Shown here piece by piece: positions 17,690-23,748 of a DNA stretch of 55,649 nucleotides. The stretch's first letter is position 1, and each line of letters starts with the position of its first letter. Source of the stretch: Candidatus Sumerlaeota bacterium. Its GTDB lineage: Bacteria > Sumerlaeota > Sumerlaeia > UBA8349. The position numbers and the translations under genes were made by a program. The notes beneath the pieces are model-generated. The model saw only the letters and a program-made list of their open reading frames with translations. It had not been told where the DNA came from and did not search any database. The stretch lies in the NCBI GenBank assembly GCA_016931035.1, contig JAFGFN010000125.1, positions 1 to 55,649 on the forward strand. The letters run 5' to 3'.

Positions 17690-18061
17690 ATGGCGAATGA
17701 ATGCGCATGCAGTGCGGCGCCGAAATTGATCTTCTCTTGCTCGGGAGCGGCCGACGTCGGCGCGATCTCGGATCAAGCGGCGCGCAAGCTCACCCGCGAA
17801 GGCATGGGCAAGATGTTCTGCCTTGCCGGAGTCGGCGGACGGGTGTCGGGCATTATGAAATCGACCGAGGCGGCGGACGGAATCCTCGCCATCGACGGGT
17901 GCGGACTCGACTGCGTGAAAAAGTGCCTGGAACAGGCGGGATTCACGCGGTTCGTCCATCTTCAACTCGCCGACCTCGGACTGGAGAAGGGCAAGAGCCC
18001 TGCCGACGACGAAAACGTCGCCAAGGCCTGCGAGGCGGCTAGAAGCAAGATGGCGTGCTGA
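17690..18061 (+). CDS. DGC-domain putative zinc-binding protein
   Basis: A 123-residue cytoplasmic protein with a DGC signature ('AIDGCGLDC', Asp69-Gly70-Cys71) and cysteines at 5, 7, 17, 44, 71, 75 and 79, matching the small DGC-domain family predicted to bind zinc. A second conserved stretch is 'FSCSGAADVGAISDQAARKL'. ATG 17690 has GGGAGA upstream, 21 bases after the mini-thioredoxin. Family members commonly sit in clusters with ArsR-type regulators and thioredoxins, but no biochemical activity is known to me. A thiol carrier or metalloid chaperone is a reasonable guess from context only. Confidence 0.75.
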   Translation: MANECACSAAPKLIFSCSGAADVGAISDQAARKLTREGMGKMFCLAGVGGRVSGIMKSTEAADGILAIDGCGLDCVKKCLEQAGFTRFVHLQLADLGLEKGKSPADDENVAKACEAARSKMAC

Positions 18062-18183
18062 TCGTGTTCGGTTGCCCCTGCGGACACGCCGACACGGGCG
18101 ACCCGGTCTGGGTCTACGCCCTGGGGACGGTCTCGCTCATTTGGGCGGCCAGTCGAATTCAACGCAAATGGAGGACATGTCGG

Positions 18184-18660
18184 ATGAGTGAAGGCAAAAT
18201 CTCGAGAAACGTGGCGGTCAAGATTCTGATCGTCGCCGCTCTGGCCGTCGCCGTGGGCGTCGCCATCTATGCAAAAAGCGCTGCCAATCGAGCGAAACCG
18301 GTGTCCGCGCTTGCCGAGCGCCCCCAAGCCGCGCCCGGCGGCCCGGCGGCCGATGCCGTGGCGGCTCTTCCTCGGCTCGTGGACTTGGGCGCGGACAAGT
18401 GCATCCCGTGCAAGATGATGGCGCCGATACTGGACGAGCTCAAGACCGAGTACAACGGGAGATTCGACGTCGACGTCATCGACGTATGGGAGAATCCAGA
18501 GCCGGGACAGAGGTACGGCATCCGGGTGATACCCACGCAGATCTTCTTCGACGCGCAAGGCAAAGAACTCTTCCGGCACGAAGGGTTCTTCTCGAAAGAG
18601 AATATTCTTGGGAAGTGGAAGGAATTGGGCATCGAGTTCGCGGAGGCGAAGGAACAGTGA
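18184..18660 (+). CDS. Membrane-anchored thioredoxin
   Basis: A 158-residue protein with one N-terminal membrane helix (about 11-30), a short Ala/Pro linker and a thioredoxin domain with active site Cys73-Ile-Pro-Cys76 and cis-Pro117 ('VIPTQ'). It should face the periplasm and take electrons from the CcdA-type protein at 19958. I choose ATG 18184 because GGAGG lies nine bases upstream. The same frame is open back to the DGC stop with GTG starts at 18055 and 18064, which would add a Cys-containing second hydrophobic segment. That alternative is raised as a finding. It shares a motif layout with the C-terminal domain of the protein at 19023. Confidence 0.82.
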   Translation: MSEGKISRNVAVKILIVAALAVAVGVAIYAKSAANRAKPVSALAERPQAAPGGPAADAVAALPRLVDLGADKCIPCKMMAPILDELKTEYNGRFDVDVIDVWENPEPGQRYGIRVIPTQIFFDAQGKELFRHEGFFSKENILGKWKELGIEFAEAKEQ

Positions 18661-18704
18661 AACGGACACATCCCGGAGTATGAATCCCAACAAGGCGTTC
18701 CTCC

Positions 18705-18980
18705 ATGTTCCTTCTGCTTCTTTGCCTGGCGCTCTGTGCGTCCGGCTGCTCGCTGTGGAATCCGTGGGGGTACAAGAAGGAGTGGCCGCTCTGGAAGAAA
18801 ACGCTCTTCTTCGCCGGTCCTGGACATTGTCCGGTCTGCTACTGCGTCGGCGGCGCAGCGATCGAACTCGGGCAAAACGCCTTCGCGGACGACGAGAAGG
18901 CCCAAGACGCTGACGGCGCGGGTGTCGCTCCAGGGCCTTCGCCCAATGAGAAGAGCGGCGTCGCACTACCCAATGAATAG
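18705..18980 (+). CDS. Small Cys-containing lipoprotein
   Basis: A 91-residue protein beginning with a short hydrophobic signal and lipobox-like 'CASGC' (Cys15 as the lipidated residue). It then has a Trp/Lys-rich stretch and the motif 'GHCPVCYC' (Cys at about 42, 45 and 47), ending in an acidic, low-complexity tail. I do not recognise a family. It lies between two thioredoxin genes in the same direction, so a periplasmic redox partner or metalloid ligand is plausible. The ribosome site is weak (AAGG too far away). A differently framed ATG at 18680 opens a longer Arg-rich frame with no signal, which I consider a shadow. Confidence 0.55.
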   Translation: MFLLLLCLALCASGCSLWNPWGYKKEWPLWKKTLFFAGPGHCPVCYCVGGAAIELGQNAFADDEKAQDADGAGVAPGPSPNEKSGVALPNE

Positions 18981-19022
18981 TGCATGAATGAAGGAGATGT
19001 ACAAAAGGAGAGGATTACGCGC

Positions 19023-19955
19023 ATGAACCTGCTCGGAATCTCGGCGGTCGCATTTCTCGCGATCGCGTCTATCTCTCCGGCGCCGACGGCATCGGCGGAG
19101 TCGCAAGGGACGACAACCCAGACGGTCGGCGGCGTCTATCCAGCCCTTGTCGGCGGCGCGCTCAGCTATGCCATCCTCGACGATCTTCCGCGGGGCCGGA
19201 TACTCGAAAGCGGCTCGCTGACCATCTCCGAAGGCGATCTCGAATCGTCTCTGGCCACACTCCCGGCGGATGTTCAGGAAGAAATGAGGAGGAACCTCGC
19301 TTCTCTGCTTGAGCAGCGAGCGACAAGAGACCTTCTGCTGCGGTTGGCGAAAGAGCAATCCGAGAAGGGCGCGGGAGCCAACACGGACGAGGACGCCTCG
19401 ATCCGAGAATACCTGGAGAAGGCGGTCGGAGACATTCAGGTCGGCGATGCCGAGGTCGCCAAGTTCTACGAAGACAACAAGGACATGTGCGGCGGACTCC
19501 CTCTCGACCAGATCGAAGGCGAACTGAAACAGTACATGCTCCAAAAGAAGCGCCGGGAAGCAGTCAACGAACACATTCGCACGTTGGGTCGGCGTCGCCG
19601 GATCGTTGTGTCCGCGGGCTGGATCAAGCAACAGGCGGCGCCGGCCATGGACAACGCGGTGGACAAGGCGAGGGCAAGCGGAAGGCCGACGCTCGTGGAC
19701 TTCGGAGCCGACGGCTGCGGCCCGTGCGATATGATGACGCCTATTATCGAAGACATCAAGGCAAAGTACGATGGGAAGATGAACGTGGAATTCGTCCACG
19801 TGCGCGAGCAACCGGTTCTTGCCGCGCGATACGGAATCGAGTCTATCCCCGTCCAGGTTCTCTTCGACAAGGGTGGTAAGGAAGTTTGGCGGCATACGGG
19901 CTTCATTCCCCAAGTCAAGATCGAGGACCTGATCGAAAAAGTGGGGGTGCGGTAA
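19023..19955 (+). CDS. Secreted SurA/PpiC-type chaperone-like domain fused to thioredoxin
   Basis: A 310-residue exported protein. The signal peptide ends at about residue 25 ('TASA' then ES). Residues 60-190 are helical and resemble the N-terminal chaperone part of SurA/PpiC proteins ('SLTISEGDLESSLATLP', 'IREYLEKAV', 'VAKFYEDNKD') without an isomerase domain. Residues 205-310 are a thioredoxin with Cys232-Gly-Pro-Cys235 and cis-Pro ('SIPVQ'). I prefer ATG 19023, which has AAGGAGAGG upstream and gives a clean signal peptide, over ATG 18984. Only two bases separate it from the CcdA-like gene, its likely electron donor. A role in reducing or refolding envelope proteins damaged by metalloids is inferred. 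Confidence 0.75.
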   Translation: MNLLGISAVAFLAIASISPAPTASAESQGTTTQTVGGVYPALVGGALSYAILDDLPRGRILESGSLTISEGDLESSLATLPADVQEEMRRNLASLLEQRATRDLLLRLAKEQSEKGAGANTDEDASIREYLEKAVGDIQVGDAEVAKFYEDNKDMCGGLPLDQIEGELKQYMLQKKRREAVNEHIRTLGRRRRIVVSAGWIKQQAAPAMDNAVDKARASGRPTLVDFGADGCGPCDMMTPIIEDIKAKYDGKMNVEFVHVREQPVLAARYGIESIPVQVLFDKGGKEVWRHTGFIPQVKIEDLIEKVGVR

Positions 19956-19957
19956 TC

Positions 19958-20656
19958 GTGGAACAACTCTTCACCGCATTGACGAAAGCCATCGAGACTA
20001 CGCCGGCCATCGCCATTCTGGCCTCCTTCGTCTGGGGCGTCCTCAGCATCGTCCTCAGCCCGTGTCACCTCGCCAGCATCCCGTTGATCGTCGGCTTCAT
20101 CGACGAACAGGGCCGGATTTCGACCCGCAGGGCGTTCAACATCAGCGCCCTGTTCGCGGTGGGCATACTGACCACCATCGGCGCTATCGGCGCCGTCACC
20201 GCGCTGGCCGGACGCATGATGGGCGATGTGGGCGCGTACGGAAACTACTTCGTGGCCCTCATTTTCTTTGTGGTCGGACTCCATCTTTTCGACGTGATTC
20301 CGATGCCCTGGTCGGGGCCGGGAAACGTGGGCGTGAAACGCAAGGGGATGCTTGCGGCTTTCGTCCTTGGCCTGGTTTTCGGGATCGCCCTGGGACCATG
20401 CACATTCGCCTATATGGCGCCGATGTTGGGCGTGACTTTCAAGCTCGGCGCAAGCAACCTGTCCTATGGCGTGCTGCTCCTGGCGATGTACGGCGCGGGA
20501 CATTGTTCGGTTATCGTACTCGCGGGCACGTTCACCGAAATGGTCCAGCATTACCTGAACTGGAACGATCGATCCAGGGGCGCGATCGTTCTCAAGAGAG
20601 TCTGCGGCCTCCTGGTCCTGCTTGGAGGGCTCTGGATGATCTATACCGCGCCTTGA
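19958..20656 (+). CDS. ccdA: CcdA-type thiol-electron transporter
   Basis: A 232-residue six-helix membrane protein of the CcdA/DsbD-core family, carrying reducing equivalents from cytoplasmic thioredoxin to periplasmic thioredoxin-fold proteins. The redox cysteines are in 'LSPCHLASIPL' (Cys36) and 'LGPCTFAYMAPM' (Cys148), at equivalent positions of the two half-repeats, as in the family. GTG 19958 with GGGGG upstream gives the family length; an upstream ATG at 19886 would overlap the preceding gene by 70 bases. Last gene of the arsR2 operon. No cytochrome c maturation genes are nearby, so its clients are probably the two thioredoxins just upstream. Confidence 0.88.
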   Translation: MEQLFTALTKAIETTPAIAILASFVWGVLSIVLSPCHLASIPLIVGFIDEQGRISTRRAFNISALFAVGILTTIGAIGAVTALAGRMMGDVGAYGNYFVALIFFVVGLHLFDVIPMPWSGPGNVGVKRKGMLAAFVLGLVFGIALGPCTFAYMAPMLGVTFKLGASNLSYGVLLLAMYGAGHCSVIVLAGTFTEMVQHYLNWNDRSRGAIVLKRVCGLLVLLGGLWMIYTAP

Positions 20657-20756
20657 CGACCCGAGACGATTAAACGGCGGGCGACAGCGATTGCGAAGCG
20701 ACTTCTCTCCTCCGCGCTGGTCCCGAAACCCCGAAACCCACAGAAGAAGGTTTCTC

Positions 20757-20785
20757 TTGACCAAAGACTCCGCGTCCGCTATAGT
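20757..20785 (+). promoter_or_regulatory. Promoter of the pterin-binding-domain gene
   Basis: TTGACC at 20757-20762 and TATAGT at 20780-20785 with a 17-base spacer, about 95 bases before the ATG at 20880. Confidence 0.6.
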
Positions 20786-20879
20786 CGCGCAGATCATGGG
20801 TGATCCGAAGAGCCGATAGCCCAAGTCCGGCGCGCGCGCGCCGCCGGATGTCCGTCCAAACCGATACTGGAGAGCCGAG

Positions 20880-21848
20880 ATGGCCGATGTCTCCCCTCCG
20901 TCGTCCCTGATTCAGGTCGGCGAGCTGCTCCACGCTTCCATTCCCTCCTCGGGCAAGGCGATCCGCGAGCTCCTAGCCCGCGGCGAAATGGGTTTTCACC
21001 GCCCGAGCGCCGCGCGCGACTCCGTGCGCGAGATCGTCGCCTCGCAGGCGGCCCAAGGCGCCGCCTACATCGACATCAACGTCGATGCGGTGGATGGGGA
21101 TCGCCAAGCGGCGATGCGGCGTTTCGTCTCGCTCGTCCGCGAAGATGGGAACGAGGTTCCGCCGAGCATAGACAGTTCCGACCCGGCGGTGCTGGTTGCC
21201 GGGCTGACCGCGTGGTCCGAGATGGGCGCCGATTCGGAGACGCCGACCCTCGCGCCGCTCGTGAATTCGGTTCCCTACATCCACATGGATCAGTACCAGG
21301 CCGTTCTCGACCTCCGGCGCCGGTGGGATTTCGGCCTGGTTTGCCTCCTCATAGGTCTCGAAGGGCCGTTGCCTTCGGCCGACGCCGTCGTCGACGCCGC
21401 GCGGGCCATGTTGCGCAAGGCGGTCGACGCGGGGTTCGAGCCCGATCAGGTTTTCTTCGACACCGTGACGCTGGGGATGGCGTCGGACGGCTGCATGAAC
21501 GCTCTGGGCGAGCTCAAGCCCTCGCACACGTACAACTCGTTCGAGGCGATTCGGCGCATTCGCCAAGACGAGGAGACCTCTCGGTCCCATTGCATTCTCG
21601 GGGTCTCGAACTGGGCCTACGGCGCGAGCAAGCGCCGCATCGGACACATTCGGGCCTATCTCGAAGTCGCGATGCGATACGGTCTCGACGCCGCCATTCT
21701 CGACGTGTCGAAAGAGTTCGGCAAAACCCCGGCTCCGCCCGAACTGGTCGAGCTGGTCGAGGTGTTCGCCTCGCTCGACGGCAATGACGAGTCGATGCTC
21801 ACCTATGGCGCCGCCATGAAGAAGGCCCGCGAAGAGGGATTGATCTGA
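20880..21848 (+). CDS. Pterin-binding (MetH/MtrH/AcsE-like) methyltransferase domain protein
   Basis: A 322-residue TIM-barrel protein resembling the methyl-tetrahydrofolate-binding domain of corrinoid methyltransferases and methionine synthase. It begins 'LIQVGELLHASIPSSGKAI' (compare the family start 'vIGErin'). It has 'AAYIDINVDA' at the end of an early strand, 'SIDSSDPAVL' and a late 'VSNWAYG' in the place of the usual 'GvSN'. ATG 20880 follows GGAGAG. No corrinoid-binding protein, second methyltransferase or reductive activator lies beside it, so the methyl acceptor cannot be read from context. Dihydropteroate synthase is less likely because its signatures are missing. Cytoplasmic. Confidence 0.7.
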   Translation: MADVSPPSSLIQVGELLHASIPSSGKAIRELLARGEMGFHRPSAARDSVREIVASQAAQGAAYIDINVDAVDGDRQAAMRRFVSLVREDGNEVPPSIDSSDPAVLVAGLTAWSEMGADSETPTLAPLVNSVPYIHMDQYQAVLDLRRRWDFGLVCLLIGLEGPLPSADAVVDAARAMLRKAVDAGFEPDQVFFDTVTLGMASDGCMNALGELKPSHTYNSFEAIRRIRQDEETSRSHCILGVSNWAYGASKRRIGHIRAYLEVAMRYGLDAAILDVSKEFGKTPAPPELVELVEVFASLDGNDESMLTYGAAMKKAREEGLI

Positions 21849-21905
21849 CTCGACGAAAGACGCGTCGCGCCGCTTTCGGTCTATCCACCTCGAGACGAGA
21901 AGTCC

Positions 21906-21962
21906 TGAGTACAGGCCTCAGCCTGCTCTTGCGATGAAAGAACAGGATGAAGCCTGCACTCA
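21906..21962. repeat. Long imperfect stem-loop (REP-like) element
   Basis: Two 25-base arms (21906-21930 and 21938-21962), 21 of 25 positions paired, around the 7-base loop gcgatga. Each arm is itself near-palindromic around CAGGC-TCA-GCCTG. It lies between two convergent genes and could terminate transcription from either side, but it lacks a T-run and looks like a dispersed palindromic repeat. Confidence 0.65.
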
Positions 21963-22033
21963 AAACAATGCGCGATCCGTCACTGCCGGACGAACGGATT
22001 GCCGTTCACGCGTTGAAAAGTCGTGTTCTCGCT

Positions 22034-23734
22034 CTACGGTGTAGTCCCCTTGTGGGAAAGCACGCGGAAGATCTCGATTCTCTCCTTGGAGAACGGACGC
22101 GAGAACCAGTAGATCGATCGCCGTTCGATTTCCGGTGGAAGAGGTTCGTCGGCGTAGGCGCCGCCCGGATGGAACAGCGCCGCGCTCATCAGTACGCTGT
22201 CGCCCGACCGCAAGAGCCTTCCGAGATGCGAGGGCACCGGAACGCCGCGCATGATCCAGACTCCGGCTCCCGCCGTTCCTTCCTCTAGAAAGATTTCAGG
22301 CGGCGTGGCCGTTAAGAAGTAATAGAGCTCGGGCGCGCGCGGCGCGCCTCCCTTGACGGGCACGTAGAGCCGGGCGTTCTTCGCGCCCGCCTCGCGCGCA
22401 GCCTCGCGCGCGGCCTGGATCGCTTCGCGCACGCCGTACTCGAAGTCCATCGCCGAGTAGTGCGGATAGTAGGCGAAGAGCGCGATCAGAAAGACCGCCA
22501 CGTTCGCCGCCACGAGCCCGACGACGGCTCGCCGGGCCCAGCCGCCCCACTTCTTGCGCACCCACCCGAGAATCTCGACGAGTCCCATCGCGCTCAGAAT
22601 CTGGGCACACGGCACCGCGTGAAGCGTTCGCAGAGCGTGTGGGATGCCTTCGTTCGTCAGCGCCGCGCTGAGGGGGAAGAGAAGGAACCAGCCGACAAGG
22701 AACCGATCGGAAAGGGTCCTCCTGCGAAGCGCGATCCAGACGCCCGCCAGGAGAAACGGGAACTCGACGTGGAGCATCTCGCCGAAGCCGCGGAGACTGT
22801 GGCGGTCCAGAGGGTCGCCCGTCAGGAAAAGGAATTGCGGCGAGAAGTGGATCGAGTAGTTCGTCAGAAAGACCCGCAGACGGGTCGTGAACGGCGCCGC
22901 CGCGCCCCAAACCGAGAGCCGCTCGAATCGCCCCATCCCGGCGCCGCCGTCGCGAAGCAGCGCGTGAAACGTCGGCGCGACGAGAAGCGCGAGCACGACC
23001 GCGCCGAACAGCGCCGTCTTCCAACGCGCGAGGAGCTCGCGCCGGAAGATCCACGCCATGGCGAGCCACAGTGCGATGAGGAACGGTTCCGCGCCCGAAT
23101 AGGCGTAGAAGGCCACTCCGAACGCGAGCGACGAGAGGAGAACGAATCGCCAAGCGCGCCTCTCCTCGATGAAGTGGAGGAACGCCAACAGCGCGCAGGT
23201 CGTCAGCAGCGGGACGAAGACGCCCTGTTGCGCCCAACGCGAGAAGACCGCGTGCCACGGCGAAAACGCCATGAGCGTCATGGTCCAGAGCGCGACGTCG
23301 AGCCGTCCCGTGAGTCGCCGCGCGAGGAAGAAGGACAACAGAACGGTCAGACTCCCCACGATCGCCGCGGGGAGACGCACCGTCCAGGCGTTCGGCCCCC
23401 AGATCGCGACGAACGGCAGCGCCGAGTACTGATAGATGGTCGAGGTGAGCGATCCCCAAACGTTGACGAACGACGGCCAGTGTTGGAGATAAGGAATTTC
23501 GATTCCGCGCCGGCTCCAGAGATCGGGCGGCGCGAAGAAATCGAAGACGCCCCCGACCCGAGCGAGGCTGTAGGCCGAGTAGCCCTTCTCCGCCTCGTCG
23601 CGAAAAACCCCTGCGGGGTTCGAGCCCAGACACGCGAAACGGACAATCGCCGCGAGGACGAAGATCGAGAGAACGCACAACCGCACCGATACCCGGTCGG
23701 AAAGGGAAAAAGACTTGGGTTCGGCGCCGTTCAT
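22034..23734 (-). CDS. GT39-like membrane glycosyltransferase
   Basis: A 566-residue multi-spanning protein of the dolichyl/polyprenyl-phosphate-mannose transferase-like superfamily. The first external loop contains 'FRDEAEKGYSAYSLA', with the acidic pair at the catalytic position. About ten further hydrophobic segments follow, then a soluble C-terminal part from about residue 420. It starts 14 bases after the mutS2 stop and probably shares its transcript. It ends near the stem-loop at 21906. The acceptor and sugar are unknown. The three GT39-like genes in the window suggest an active lipid-linked glycan metabolism. Confidence 0.78.
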   Translation of the reverse strand: MNGAEPKSFSLSDRVSVRLCVLSIFVLAAIVRFACLGSNPAGVFRDEAEKGYSAYSLARVGGVFDFFAPPDLWSRRGIEIPYLQHWPSFVNVWGSLTSTIYQYSALPFVAIWGPNAWTVRLPAAIVGSLTVLLSFFLARRLTGRLDVALWTMTLMAFSPWHAVFSRWAQQGVFVPLLTTCALLAFLHFIEERRAWRFVLLSSLAFGVAFYAYSGAEPFLIALWLAMAWIFRRELLARWKTALFGAVVLALLVAPTFHALLRDGGAGMGRFERLSVWGAAAPFTTRLRVFLTNYSIHFSPQFLFLTGDPLDRHSLRGFGEMLHVEFPFLLAGVWIALRRRTLSDRFLVGWFLLFPLSAALTNEGIPHALRTLHAVPCAQILSAMGLVEILGWVRKKWGGWARRAVVGLVAANVAVFLIALFAYYPHYSAMDFEYGVREAIQAAREAAREAGAKNARLYVPVKGGAPRAPELYYFLTATPPEIFLEEGTAGAGVWIMRGVPVPSHLGRLLRSGDSVLMSAALFHPGGAYADEPLPPEIERRSIYWFSRPFSKERIEIFRVLSHKGTTP

Positions 23735-23748
23735 AGGACCTATTCGAC

